NCBI GenBank assembly: GCA_008638415.1
Contig: VWVT01000010.1
Span: forward strand, 248,001-312,000
Direction: 5' to 3'
Length of the DNA stretch: 64,000 nucleotides
Source of the DNA: Nocardiopsis sinuspersici
GTDB lineage: Bacteria > Actinomycetota > Actinomycetes > Streptosporangiales > Streptosporangiaceae
The notes beneath the pieces were generated by a model that was not told the origin of the DNA, searched no databases, and saw nothing but the letters and a program-made list of their open reading frames with translations. The position numbers were made by a program, and so were the translations under genes. Shown here piece after piece: positions 46,668 through 55,691 of the stretch (position 1 is its first letter; each line of letters starts with the position of its first letter).

Positions 46668-48185
46668 ATGAGTGTGCGGCGGATTATGGGTATCGAGACC
46701 GAGTACGGGATCTCCGTGCCAGGCAACCCCGGGGCCAACGCGATGGTCACCTCCACCCAGGTGGTCAACGCCTATCTGGCCGCCTCGGCGGCTCGGGCAC
46801 GGCGTGCCCGCTGGGACTTCGAGGAGGAGAACCCGCTACGTGACGCGCGCGGCTTCGACCTGACACGTGACGTGGCCGACCCGACCCAGCTCACCGACGA
46901 GGACCTGGGACTGGCCAACGTCATCCTCACCAACGGCGCCCGCCTGTACGTGGACCACGCCCACCCCGAGTACTCGGCGCCGGAGGTCACCAACCCGCGT
47001 GACGCGGTGCTGTGGGACAAGGCGGGGGAGAGGGTGATGGCCGACGCCGCGGCCCGGGCTGCCGCCACGCCCGGGATCGAGCCCATCCAGCTGTACAAGA
47101 ACAACACCGACAACAAGGGCGCCTCCTACGGCTGCCACGAGAACTACCTGATGAACCGGTCGACGCCCTTCGGGGACATCGTCCGCCACCTGATCCCCTT
47201 CTTCGTCTCCCGGCAGGTGGTGACGGGCTCGGGCAAGGTCGGCATCGGCTCCGACGGGCAGGGCACCGGGTTCCAGATCTCCCAGCGCTCCGACTTCTTC
47301 GAGGTCGAGGTGGGGTTGGAGACCACCCTGAAGCGTCCCATCATCAACACACGGGACGAACCGCACGCCGACCCCGACCGCTACCGGCGGCTGCACGTCA
47401 TCATCGGCGACGCCAACATGAGCGAGATCTCCACCTACCTCAAGCTGGGGACGACCGCGCTGGTGCTGTCGATGATCGAGGACGGCTTCCTGAGCGCGGA
47501 CCTGTCCCTGGAGACCCCGGTGGCCGACCTGCGGGCGGTCTCGCACGACCCGGGCCTCACGCACCGGGTGCGGCTGCGCGACGGGCGTCGGATGACCGCG
47601 CTGGAGCTGCAGTGCGAGTACCTGGACCAGGCCCGCAAGTACGTGGAGGACCGCTTCGGCACCGACGTGGACCCCGACACCGCCGACGTCCTGGACCGCT
47701 GGGAGTCGGTGCTCAACCGCCTGGGCGGCGACCCGATGGACCTGGCCACCGAGCTGGACTGGGTCGCCAAGCTCAAGGTGCTGGAGGGCTACCGCTCCCG
47801 TGACGACCTTGAGTGGTCGCATCCGCGCCTGCAACTGGTGGACCTGCAGTACTCGGACGTGCGGGCCGACAAGGGGATCTACAACCGCCTGGCGGCGCGC
47901 GGGCGGATGCAGCGCCTGCTGGAGGAGCCGGATGTGGTATGCGCGGTCACCGAGCCGCCGGAGGACACCCGGGCCTACTTCCGGGGACGCTGCCTGGCCA
48001 AGTACGCCGACGAGGTGGCCGCGGCCTCCTGGGACTCGGTGATCTTCGACCTGCCGGGTTACGACTCCCTGCAGCGGGTGCCCACCCTGGAGCCGCTCCG
48101 GGGGACCAAGGAGCACGTGGGGGACCTGCTGGACGCCTCCGACACCGCCGCCGACCTGGTCTCGGTGCTCACAGGCGGGCGCTGA
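46668..48185 (+). CDS. dop: Pup deamidase/depupylase Dop
   Basis: 505 aa. Glutamine-synthetase-like fold shared with Paf[11 protein letters not shown] with the metal-binding glutamate near residue 10, [21 protein letters not shown] with the catalytic Asp, [19 protein letters not shown], and INTRDEPHA. The Dop loop is present ([14 protein letters not shown] and following, about 40-75) and distinguishes it from PafA. Dop converts the C-terminal Gln of Pup to Glu and removes Pup from substrates. In relatives pup follows directly; here an S1 protease gene on the other strand and about 1 kb intervene. Confidence 0.97.
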   Translation: MSVRRIMGIETEYGISVPGNPGANAMVTSTQVVNAYLAASAARARRARWDFEEENPLRDARGFDLTRDVADPTQLTDEDLGLANVILTNGARLYVDHAHPEYSAPEVTNPRDAVLWDKAGERVMADAAARAAATPGIEPIQLYKNNTDNKGASYGCHENYLMNRSTPFGDIVRHLIPFFVSRQVVTGSGKVGIGSDGQGTGFQISQRSDFFEVEVGLETTLKRPIINTRDEPHADPDRYRRLHVIIGDANMSEISTYLKLGTTALVLSMIEDGFLSADLSLETPVADLRAVSHDPGLTHRVRLRDGRRMTALELQCEYLDQARKYVEDRFGTDVDPDTADVLDRWESVLNRLGGDPMDLATELDWVAKLKVLEGYRSRDDLEWSHPRLQLVDLQYSDVRADKGIYNRLAARGRMQRLLEEPDVVCAVTEPPEDTRAYFRGRCLAKYADEVAAASWDSVIFDLPGYDSLQRVPTLEPLRGTKEHVGDLLDASDTAADLVSVLTGGR

Positions 48186-48202
48186 CCCCGTACACGGGCG
48201 TC

Positions 48203-48231
48203 CCGTGCGCCGCGGGCACCGCGGCGCACGG
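48203..48231. terminator. Convergent terminator between dop and S1 protease, first hairpin
   Basis: A 13-bp perfect stem (48203-48215 with 48219-48231) around GCA, 17 bases after the dop stop. A second hairpin abuts it. Confidence 0.8.
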
Positions 48232-48261
48232 GGACACGCGCCGCCCGGCGCCGCGTGTCCC
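48231..48261. terminator. Convergent terminator between dop and S1 protease, second hairpin
   Basis: GGGACACGCG (48231-48240) pairs with CGCGTGTCCC (48252-48261) around an 11-base loop; it could serve either gene. Confidence 0.7.
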
Positions 48262-48321
48262 GCACACGGGCGTCCCCCGCCCGCGCCTGCGCGCGGACGG
48301 GGGACGGATCAGGGAACGGGA

Positions 48322-49473
48322 TCAGCTGGTGCGGATGCGCACGCCCCAGGAGTTCACCATCGGCATGACCTCCTGGTAGTAGGTCGTGCCGCCGGAGGAG
48401 CAGTTGCCGGAGCCACCGGAGGTGACGCCCTGCGCCTGCGAACCGGAGATGAACGAACCGCCGGAGTCACCGGGCTCGGCGCACACGTTGGTACGGGTGA
48501 GCGAGTAGACGGTGCCCTGCGGGTAGCGCACGGTCTGGTTGCGGGCCTGGATGGTGCCGCAGTGCCAGCCGGTGGTGGAGCCGGAGCGGCACACGGCGGA
48601 GCCGACCGGGGCCTGGCTGGTGCCGGTCACCGACTGGTAGCCGCCGTTGTAGCGGGAGACCAGGTTGTGCAGGGTGAAGTTGGACGTGCCCCGCACGAAG
48701 GCGGCGTCGTTGCCGGGGAAGACCGACCGCTCGAAGGTGCCGCGGCCGTTGCCGATGGTGACGCCGGTGCCGACGGTGCCGCAGTGGCCGGCGGTGACGA
48801 AACCGGGCTGGCCGGAGCTGTTGGTCGCGGGGAAGCCGACGGAGCAGCGGCCGCCCATGTAGTAGGCCACGCCGCCGACGATGTCGGCGTAGGTCTGCGG
48901 GGTCTCGCCGGTCTCCTCCACCTTGACGGCGGAGGCGTCCACACCCGCGTCGGCGAGCAGGGCGTCGACGTCGGCCTCGGAGCCTTCCAGCACCTCGACC
49001 ACGACGGTGTCGCTGGCCACGTCCGGGTACCAGCCCAGGACGCCCTCACGGACCTCGGCCTCGTTGAGGTCCTCGACGACCTCGGTCAGGCCCTCGGCGC
49101 CGTGGGAGACCACGGTGGCCTCGGCGCCGGCGGCCTCGACCGCCTTGACCGCCGAGTCGTCGGTCACCAGGACGGTGAGCTCTTGGGTTTCGGTGTCGAA
49201 CAGGGAGCCGCCGTAGGCCTCTCCTGCGGCCTCGGTGGCCTTGGCGTCGGTGTCGATGGCGGCTTCCTGCGCCTCGAGGAGAGACTCGGCCTCGAACGGG
49301 GACAGGTCGAGGTCTCGCTCGATCGCCTCCAGCATGCTGGACGCGTTGTCGTCGGCGACGGGGGTCTGGGGTACGGGTCCGGTCGCCGCGAGGGCTCCCG
49401 GAGCCATGGACAGTGCCAAGCCGAAGGCCAGTGCTCCTGTGCCGACGGCGGAGATAACGGGGGAGGGTCGCAT
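48322..49473 (-). CDS. Secreted S1 (chymotrypsin-like) alkaline protease precursor, Nocardiopsis NAPase type
   Basis: 383 aa prepro-enzyme from ATG 49473, with AAGGA upstream. Signal peptide ends near ALAA-TG (residue 29). An alpha-lytic-protease-type pro-region spans about 35-195 (LDLSPFEAESLLEAQEAA, VVVEVLEGSEADVDALL). The mature enzyme begins at ADIVGGVAYYMGG; the catalytic triad is His in TAGHCG, Asp in GNDAAFVRG and Ser in EPGDSGGSF. Six cysteines can form the three disulfides of this group. From memory it is very close to alkaline proteases of Nocardiopsis used as feed and detergent enzymes. Confidence 0.95.
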   Translation of the reverse strand: MRPSPVISAVGTGALAFGLALSMAPGALAATGPVPQTPVADDNASSMLEAIERDLDLSPFEAESLLEAQEAAIDTDAKATEAAGEAYGGSLFDTETQELTVLVTDDSAVKAVEAAGAEATVVSHGAEGLTEVVEDLNEAEVREGVLGWYPDVASDTVVVEVLEGSEADVDALLADAGVDASAVKVEETGETPQTYADIVGGVAYYMGGRCSVGFPATNSSGQPGFVTAGHCGTVGTGVTIGNGRGTFERSVFPGNDAAFVRGTSNFTLHNLVSRYNGGYQSVTGTSQAPVGSAVCRSGSTTGWHCGTIQARNQTVRYPQGTVYSLTRTNVCAEPGDSGGSFISGSQAQGVTSGGSGNCSSGGTTYYQEVMPMVNSWGVRIRTS

Positions 49474-50541
49474 GGGTCCTTAACTCTCCAGGGGGATTGA
49501 CGGGGGGATCGGGGCTTCCATTCCTGTGGGTACGTAAAGCCCCTTTCGAGGGCCGGAGTTGGTCCGACTCCCGAAGTTCACCGAGACATCCGGTAAACGA
49601 TCCCTAACCATAAGTGCACACTTTGTTGGTGAAAAGACCCTCTTGGTGTAGATCCATTCAGAAGGGGAGGGGATGGTCCCATGACCCCTCGTTTGGTGAT
49701 GGCTACGCGTAGTCGCCGTCCGTGCGACCTCCCGATCCTCGCATTCGCGTGATCACGGATCGAAACGGCGCTATGTACGCAAGGGGTGTTCTGTGGCCGG
49801 ATGCGGACACTGGTACCGGGTGCCATCGGTGATCATCCGGCTACATGGGTGTAACTCCGGAGGTCACGGGTCCCCTCGAGGGGAGAAATGACCGGTTCGG
49901 TATGCGCACGAAAGGGCGCATGCCTGGCCGGAAGCGGTCGCGGCCGCTGTCCCGCGCCCGCGGCCACGCGTGCACGCGCGGTCGTGACCGCTCCGGCGGC
50001 CCCGGTCCCACCCGGCCTGGCGGCCCGCCGGCGCGGAACCGTCCGAACCGGATCCGTCGGTCGCGGGAGTCCGGCCGAACGGCGTCCGCCGTTCGGCCGG
50101 CGCGCCTCGTCGCCGACGGCACCGACGCACGGACGCGCCATTCGCACGGGAGGGGGAAGTGCCCTGCGATATCAGCTTCGTAGCGCACTATGCGGCCTGT
50201 GGTGGCGGTCTGTTTGACCTTGGGGTTTTTGGCTAAGGTTGATTTCCGTCCACAGGCCCATGGGTAACGCAGGGGGTGCGGAGCGGCCGGACGCGGACAC
50301 CGCCCGGGTCCTCCGCCCGTGGCGGGACGGAGCGCGAGAGCGGTCCCGGGGGTCGGAGCGGCGCTCCGCCTGACACGCCCGGAGCGCGACCGGCACACGT
50401 ACGGGCACGTGCACGGGCATACGGACGGTCCAAGGTAACTAGCGAGTATCGGGCACCGGGAAGGGGGTTGAGGCGCCCGGTGTTGGGCCAAGATAAGGGC
50501 GAGAGCCCCGAACGGGGAGCCCGAACGGGAGGTAGGAAGCC
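49474..50541. other. About 1.07 kb without a convincing gene between S1 protease and pup
   Basis: This unusually long gap contains the protease promoter region (AT-richer, 49575-49680) and the pup leader. A plus-strand frame at 49888-50217 (109 aa, AGGGGAG before its ATG) has fair third-position GC but no recognisable domain, and is overlapped by equally long frames on both strands. TTGACC (50214-50219) and TAAGGT (50234-50239) could be promoter elements of pup but their 14-base spacing is short. A small RNA or control region is possible. Confidence 0.5.
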
Positions 50542-50745
50542 ATGGCGACGAAGGACACCGGCGGTCAGAAGCACACCTCGCGCCGCGACGAGGAGGTCGA
50601 GGAGACCGAGGCCTCGACCGACGTCCAGGAAGGCAAGGAACAGCTGGACGAGGACGTCGACGACATCCTCGACGAGATCGACGACGTGTTGGAGAACAAC
50701 GCCGAGGACTTCGTCCGGCAGTTCGTGCAGAAGGGCGGCCAGTAG
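50542..50745 (+). CDS. pup: Prokaryotic ubiquitin-like protein Pup
   Basis: 67 aa, acidic, N-terminally disordered, with the ARC-binding coiled-coil segment ([20 protein letters not shown]) and the conserved tail [14 protein letters not shown]. Since it ends in GGQ, Dop must deamidate the Gln to Glu before PafA can ligate Pup to lysines. ATG 50542 follows AGGAAG. It is close to prcB but separated by 167 bp. Confidence 0.97.
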   Translation: MATKDTGGQKHTSRRDEEVEETEASTDVQEGKEQLDEDVDDILDEIDDVLENNAEDFVRQFVQKGGQ

Positions 50746-50912
50746 TCCCCGGCGGCGGTTCGCTGACAGCGCATTCCAGCGCGGCCGGCCCCGCCGCACG
50801 CAGGACTAGGGTCAGTCCCAACGGCCGGAACACGGTCCGGCCACAGTCAACAAGAACAGAGGCGTCCCACCCGCCCCCAACACAGGGGTGGGACGCGAGT
50901 GGAGGGAGTCGC

Positions 50913-51755
50913 GTGTTCGAAGGGTTCGAGGGCGGACGGTTGCCTGCCGCTTTCATGAGTGCGGGGACCTCGTCCTTCACCGAGTTTCTCAGTTCGGTCA
51001 GCCCCGAGATGCTGCCCGGACACAAGCTGCCCCCGGGCGGCGGGACCGAGCACCTCACTCCCGACGCCACGACCATCGTCGCCCTGACCTTTCCCGGGGG
51101 CGTGCTGGTGGCCGGTGACCGCCGGGCCACACAGGGCAACGTCATCGCCAACCGCGACATGGAGAAGGTGTTCCGCACCGACGAGTTCTCCGCGGTGGCC
51201 ATCGCCGGTTCGGCCGGGATCGGCATCGAACTGGCCCGCCTCTACCAGGTGGAGCTGGAGCACTACGAGAAGATGGAGGGCCGGTCGCTCTCCCTGGAGG
51301 GTAAGGCGAACAAGCTCTCCCAGATGGTCCGCGGCAACCTGGGCATGGCCATGCAGGGCTTCGTCGTCGTCCCGCTCCTGGTCGGCTTCGACGAGAACAC
51401 CGAACAGGGCCGGGTGTTCAGCTACGACGCCGTCGGCGGCCGCTACGAGGAGCACCGCTACCACTCCATCGGGTCCGGCTCGGTCTTCGCCAGGGGATCG
51501 GTCAAGAAGCTCTACCGCGAGGACCTCGACCAGACCGGCGCCACCAAGGTCGCCCTGGAGGCCCTCTACGACGCCGCTGACGACGACTCCGCCACCGGAG
51601 GCCCCGACCTGCACCGCAAGATCTTCCCCCTTGTCGACGTCATCACCGAGGACGGCCACCGCCGCCTGTCCACCGAAGAGGTCGCCCGCCTGGCGACCGA
51701 GGTGGTCGAGGGACGCGCGGCCAACCCCGACGGCCCCACGGCCCCGTTGGGCTGA
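50913..51755 (+). CDS. prcB: Proteasome subunit beta
   Basis: 280 aa with a propeptide of about 52 residues that is removed to expose the catalytic threonine (T53 in [11 protein letters not shown]). Other active-site elements are present: DRRATQGN with Asp, the lysine in [10 protein letters not shown], and SGSVFARGS near the C-terminal third. The second half ([22 protein letters not shown]) is typical of actinobacterial beta subunits. GTG 50913 follows GGAGGGAG. The beta rings carry the proteolytic sites of the 20S core. Confidence 0.97.
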   Translation: MFEGFEGGRLPAAFMSAGTSSFTEFLSSVSPEMLPGHKLPPGGGTEHLTPDATTIVALTFPGGVLVAGDRRATQGNVIANRDMEKVFRTDEFSAVAIAGSAGIGIELARLYQVELEHYEKMEGRSLSLEGKANKLSQMVRGNLGMAMQGFVVVPLLVGFDENTEQGRVFSYDAVGGRYEEHRYHSIGSGSVFARGSVKKLYREDLDQTGATKVALEALYDAADDDSATGGPDLHRKIFPLVDVITEDGHRRLSTEEVARLATEVVEGRAANPDGPTAPLG

Positions 51756-51808
51756 GCCGCCCCGTCCCCAACCAGACATCTCCCGACTAGGTAAGGAAAC
51801 GATCCGCG

Positions 51809-52570
51809 GTGTCGATGCCGTTCTACGTCGCCCCCGAACAGCAGATGAAGGACAAGGCGGACTACGCGCGCAAGGGTATCGCGCGCGGCCGCAGCGCCGT
51901 CGTCCTGCAGTATGAGGGCGGCATTCTCATGGTGGCGGACAATATGTCCCGCACCCTGCACAAGATCAGCGAAATCTACGACCGCATCGGCTTCGCCGCC
52001 GTCGGGCGCTACCCCGAGTTCGAGAACCTACGCCTGATGGGTGTGCGCTTCGCCGACGTGCGCGGGTACCAGTACGACCGCCGCGACGTCAGCGGGCGCC
52101 AGCTCGCCAACATCTACGCCCAGACCCTGGGCACCGTCTTCAGCGAGAGCCTCAAGCCCTGGGAGGTGGAGATCGTCGTCGCCGAGGTCGGCGACGCCGC
52201 CGACGAGGACGAGATCTACCGCATCACCTTCGACGGCTCCATCGTGGACGAGCAGGGCTTCGTGGCCGTGGGCGGCTCCTCCGAACACGTGTCGGACGTG
52301 CTCAAGGACCGCTTCGCCGCCGACGCCTCCCTCAGCGCCGCCCTCAACGCGGCCACCCACGCCCTGGCCCGGGAGAACGGTGAGGAGCGCGAACTGGAGG
52401 CCTCCAACCTGGAGGTCGCCATCCTGGAACGGGCGAGGCAGCACCGCAAGTTCCGCCGTATCCACGGCCGACGCCTGACCAGGCTCATCGAGGAGGGCAA
52501 GGCCAACGGACGCGCCGCCTCCGGAGGCGGGACCTCCGGTGCGGACACCGCGGACGAGGCCGACGAGTGA
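51809..52570 (+). CDS. prcA: Proteasome subunit alpha
   Basis: 253 aa, GTG start at 51809 (ATG 51815 is possible). N-terminal gate residues MPFYVAPEQQMKDKADYARKG with the usual YARKGIARG helix, then VVLQYEGGILMVADN, LHKISEIYDRIGFAAVGR, and a charged C-terminal tail. Non-catalytic ring that docks the ARC C-terminal GQYL motif. It starts 53 bases after prcB. Confidence 0.97.
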   Translation: MSMPFYVAPEQQMKDKADYARKGIARGRSAVVLQYEGGILMVADNMSRTLHKISEIYDRIGFAAVGRYPEFENLRLMGVRFADVRGYQYDRRDVSGRQLANIYAQTLGTVFSESLKPWEVEIVVAEVGDAADEDEIYRITFDGSIVDEQGFVAVGGSSEHVSDVLKDRFAADASLSAALNAATHALARENGEERELEASNLEVAILERARQHRKFRRIHGRRLTRLIEEGKANGRAASGGGTSGADTADEADE

Positions 52571-52586
52571 CCTGGAAACGATGATC

Positions 52587-52617
52587 CCGGTGCGGCGCGA
52601 CCGAGGCGCCGCACCGG
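52587..52617 (+). terminator. Hairpin after prcA
   Basis: A 12-bp perfect stem (52587-52598 with 52606-52617) around a 7-base loop. A second hairpin follows. Confidence 0.8.
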
Positions 52618-52623
52618 ACGGGC

Positions 52624-52657
52624 GGGTGCGGACGGCGAGGCCCCGTCGTCCGCACCC
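52624..52657 (+). terminator. Second hairpin between prcA and pafA
   Basis: GGGTGCGGAC (52624-52633) pairs with GTCCGCACCC (52648-52657). Together with the first hairpin it suggests pafA is not simply read through from prcA. Confidence 0.65.
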
Positions 52658-52682
52658 GGTGACGGGAAGTTGGTGAGGCCGC

Positions 52683-54041
52683 GTGGAACGACGGATCTTC
52701 GGGCTGGAGAACGAGTACGGGGTCACGTGTACCTTCCGGGGACAGCGCCGCCTGTCTCCCGACGAGGTCGCCCGCTACCTCTTCCGCAGGGTGGTCTCCT
52801 GGGGGCGCAGCAGCAACGTGTTCCTGCGCAACGGCGCCCGTCTGTACCTGGACGTGGGCAGCCACCCCGAGTACGCCACCCCCGAGTGCGACAACCTCGT
52901 GGACCTGGTGGCCCACGACAAGGCCGGTGAGCGCATCCTGGAGGGGCTGCAGGTCGACGCCGAGCAGCGCCTGCACGAGGAGGGCATCGCCGGGGACATC
53001 TACCTGTTCAAGAACAACACCGACTCGGCGGGCAACTCCTACGGCTGCCACGAGAACTACCTCGTCGGACGGCACGGCGAGTTCGGCCGCCTGGCCGACG
53101 TGCTCATCCCCTTCCTGGTCACCCGACAGATCGTCTGCGGTGCCGGAAAGGTCCTACAGACCCCCCGCGGCGCCCTGTTCTGTGTCAGCCAGCGGGCCGA
53201 GCACATCTGGGAGGGCGTCTCCTCGGCCACCACGCGTTCGCGCCCCATCATCAACACCCGCGACGAGCCCCACGCCGACGCCGAGCGCTTCCGCCGCCTG
53301 CACGTCATCGTCGGCGACTCCAACATGAGCGAGACCACGTCCCTGCTCAAGCTGGGCTCCACCGACCTGGTGCTGCGGATGATCGAGGCCGGTGTGGTCA
53401 TGCGCGACTACACGCTGGAGAACCCCATCCGGGCCATCCGCGAGGTCAGCCACGACATGACCGGACGCCGCAAGGTGCGCCTGGCCAACGGCCGCGAGGC
53501 CAGTGCGCTGGAGATCCAGCGCGAGTACCTGGACAAGGTGCAGAGCTACGTCGACCGGCACGGCACCGACGCCACCGGCAAGCGCGTCCTGGAACTGTGG
53601 CAGCGCACCCTGGAGGCGGTCGAGACCCAGAACCTGGAAACCGTCTCCCGGGAGATCGACTGGGTCGCCAAGTACCTGCTGCTGGAGCGCTACCGGGACA
53701 AGCACGACCTGTCCCTGTCCTCTCCGAGGGTGGCCCAGCTCGACCTGACCTACCACGACATCCACCGCGACCGCGGGCTGTTCTACCTGATGCAGAACCG
53801 CGGCCAGATGGACCGGGTGGTCGGCGACCTGAAGATCTTCGAGGCCAAGTCGGTGCCGCCGCAGACCACGCGGGCCCGGCTGCGCGGCGAGTTCATCCGC
53901 CGCGCCCAGGAGCAGCGCCGCGACTTCACGGTGGACTGGGTGCACCTGAAGCTCAACGACCAGGCACAGCGCACCGTGCTGTGCAAGGACCCCTTCAAAT
54001 CGGTGGACGAGAGGGTGGAGAAACTCATCGCCGGAATGTGA
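52683..54041 (+). CDS. pafA: Pup-protein ligase PafA
   Basis: 452 aa from GTG 52683. [13 protein letters not shown] metal-binding start ([12 protein letters not shown]), [21 protein letters not shown] with the catalytic Asp, [28 protein letters not shown], and [17 protein letters not shown]. It lacks the Dop loop. PafA phosphorylates the C-terminal Glu of deamidated Pup and joins it to substrate lysines. Confidence 0.97.
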   Translation: MERRIFGLENEYGVTCTFRGQRRLSPDEVARYLFRRVVSWGRSSNVFLRNGARLYLDVGSHPEYATPECDNLVDLVAHDKAGERILEGLQVDAEQRLHEEGIAGDIYLFKNNTDSAGNSYGCHENYLVGRHGEFGRLADVLIPFLVTRQIVCGAGKVLQTPRGALFCVSQRAEHIWEGVSSATTRSRPIINTRDEPHADAERFRRLHVIVGDSNMSETTSLLKLGSTDLVLRMIEAGVVMRDYTLENPIRAIREVSHDMTGRRKVRLANGREASALEIQREYLDKVQSYVDRHGTDATGKRVLELWQRTLEAVETQNLETVSREIDWVAKYLLLERYRDKHDLSLSSPRVAQLDLTYHDIHRDRGLFYLMQNRGQMDRVVGDLKIFEAKSVPPQTTRARLRGEFIRRAQEQRRDFTVDWVHLKLNDQAQRTVLCKDPFKSVDERVEKLIAGM

Positions 54042-54060
54042 GCCCCGAATCCGGGGGTGT

Positions 54061-54110
54061 GTTCCGCGGGTACCGCCCGTCGCAGGTGGGACGGGCGGTA
54101 CCCGCGGAAC
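54061..54110 (+). terminator. Very strong terminator after pafA
   Basis: A 21-bp perfect stem (54061-54081 with 54090-54110) around GCAGGTGG, the longest uninterrupted stem in the window. The remaining 158 bases before the next gene have no U-tract but should hold the FKBP gene promoter. Confidence 0.9.
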
Positions 54111-54268
54111 ATGCCCGGTGGGTCCGGCGCGCCCGGGAACTTCGTGGAGCGGTCGAAAAGGCCGCCTGTGGCGGGGTTACGGTGTTCGTGACGTTCCCGG
54201 GGGTGGTTACGGCCTTTCTTTTCGGTAGTGTGAGCCTGTCCTGAGCCGGAAATCAGAGGTTGTGACTC

Positions 54269-55399
54269 ATGCACCGACGTGCTGCCGCCCTCGCGGTGCC
54301 GCTGACCGCCATCACCCTGGCGGTCTCAAGCTGCGGAAACATCCCCGAGGAGTGGCGTACTCCCGCTTTCCTGCGTATGGGAGAGGAACAGCTCGACTCG
54401 CGGATCCCCACCGTCACCGGTCCGGTCGGTGAGGAGCCGGAGATCACCTTCCCCGATGTGAAGCCCCCGGACGAGGAGCTCTCGGGCATCGTCAGCGAGG
54501 GCTCGGGCGAGGACGAACTGGTGCGCGCCGACGACCTTCTGATCGCCAACGTCGTCCAGTACCAGTGGACCGGTCCCGGCGAGGGCGAGCCCGTCGAGGG
54601 GCAGTCCAGCTACGAGACCGGCGCTCCCGACCTGATCCGTATGGAGCAGATGCCCGAGCAGATCAGCGACGTGCTGGTCAACCAGCCCGTCGGCAGCCGG
54701 GCGGTGTACGTCTTCCCGCCGCTGACCGAGGAGGAGAGGAACCAGGCCGAGCAGTCCGGCCAGCCCGCTCCCGAGGGCGCCAGCGTCCTGGTCATCGACC
54801 TGATGAACCGCTACAACAAGGGTTCGGTCGTGCCCGGGGAGCAGACCACCGACGGCGGTGACGGTCTGCCCACGGTGACCCAGGAGGGCCACAGCGCGCC
54901 CAACATCGAGGTCCCCGACACCGACCCGCCCGAGGAGCTGGAGGTCGTCCCGCTCATCGAGGGCAGCGGCGACAAGGTGGAGAAGGGCCAGCAGGTCATC
55001 GTCCAGTACACCGGTGTGCGCTGGGAGGCCGACGAGAACGGCGACCACAAGGCGTTCGACTCCACGTGGAGCCGGGGCGGTGAACCGTTCGACACCACGA
55101 TCGGTGCGGGCGCGGTCATCGAGGGCTGGGACAAGGGCATCGTCGGACAGCCGGTCGGCAGCCGCCTGCTGCTGGTCGTGCCCGGCTCCATGGCCTACGG
55201 CGAGAACGAGGAGGAGGCCATGGGCGCCCCCGCCGGGACGCTGGTCTTCGTCATCGACGTCCTGGGCGCCTACGACAACCCGCCGCCCGCCGAGCCCGAG
55301 GAGGGCGCTGAGGGTGCCGAGGGCGAGGGCGCGGAAGGCGGAGGCTCCGCCGAGGAGCAGGCCGACGCACCCGAGGAGGGTGGCGGCAACGAGGAGTAG
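54269..55399 (+). CDS. Lipoprotein with two FKBP-type peptidyl-prolyl isomerase domains
   Basis: 376 aa. A lipoprotein signal peptide ends at AVSSC (Cys 22). The second FKBP domain (about 225-345) is canonical: VVPLIEGSGDKVEKGQQVIVQYTG, AFDSTWSRGGEPF, VIEGWDKGIVGQPVGSRLLLVVP and LVFVIDVLG. An earlier region (about 85-185) has the same outline (LIANVVQYQWTG, ISDVLVNQPVGSRAVYVFPP, SVLVIDLM) but lacks several active-site aromatics, so it is probably a degenerate copy. The tail is Glu/Gly/Ala-rich. Likely an extracytoplasmic folding factor on the outer face of the membrane. Confidence 0.9.
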   Translation: MHRRAAALAVPLTAITLAVSSCGNIPEEWRTPAFLRMGEEQLDSRIPTVTGPVGEEPEITFPDVKPPDEELSGIVSEGSGEDELVRADDLLIANVVQYQWTGPGEGEPVEGQSSYETGAPDLIRMEQMPEQISDVLVNQPVGSRAVYVFPPLTEEERNQAEQSGQPAPEGASVLVIDLMNRYNKGSVVPGEQTTDGGDGLPTVTQEGHSAPNIEVPDTDPPEELEVVPLIEGSGDKVEKGQQVIVQYTGVRWEADENGDHKAFDSTWSRGGEPFDTTIGAGAVIEGWDKGIVGQPVGSRLLLVVPGSMAYGENEEEAMGAPAGTLVFVIDVLGAYDNPPPAEPEEGAEGAEGEGAEGGGSAEEQADAPEEGGGNEE

Positions 55400-55425
55400 C
55401 CCGCTCCCACACCCCTGAACGCACA

Positions 55426-55460
55426 CGGGCCCCCGCGGGCAACGAACCCGCGGGGGCCCG
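55426..55460 (+). terminator. Terminator after FKBP lipoprotein gene
   Basis: A 14-bp perfect stem (55426-55439 with 55447-55460) around CAACGAA, extended by 3 bp after one mismatch. About 230 bp without a gene follow. Confidence 0.85.
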
Positions 55461-55691
55461 CGTGCGCTCCCACGGCACCTCCAGAGGCCCGCCCTCGGCC
55501 GCGGACACTCCCGCCCGTCGCCCTCCACCACCCTCAACGGTCGGCCTTCGACCGCGGTCCCTCCCTCTTCGTCACCCTCCGCCACCCTCGACCGTCACGC
55601 TTCGCGTGCAGACACACCTTTGTGCCCTCCCTGGCCCGTATCCGGGCGGTGCGTAGAGTCGAAACATCGGCGGACAGGGGAGGGGAAGCTG

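Noticed and set aside
49888-50217. 109-aa plus-strand frame with a ribosome-site-like sequence
   Set aside because: Third-position GC is fair, but no domain is seen and equally long frames exist on both strands; mentioned only in the spacer description.
50214-50239. TTGACC and TAAGGT as pup promoter
   Set aside because: Spacer is 14 bases, shorter than sigma-70-type promoters tolerate well.
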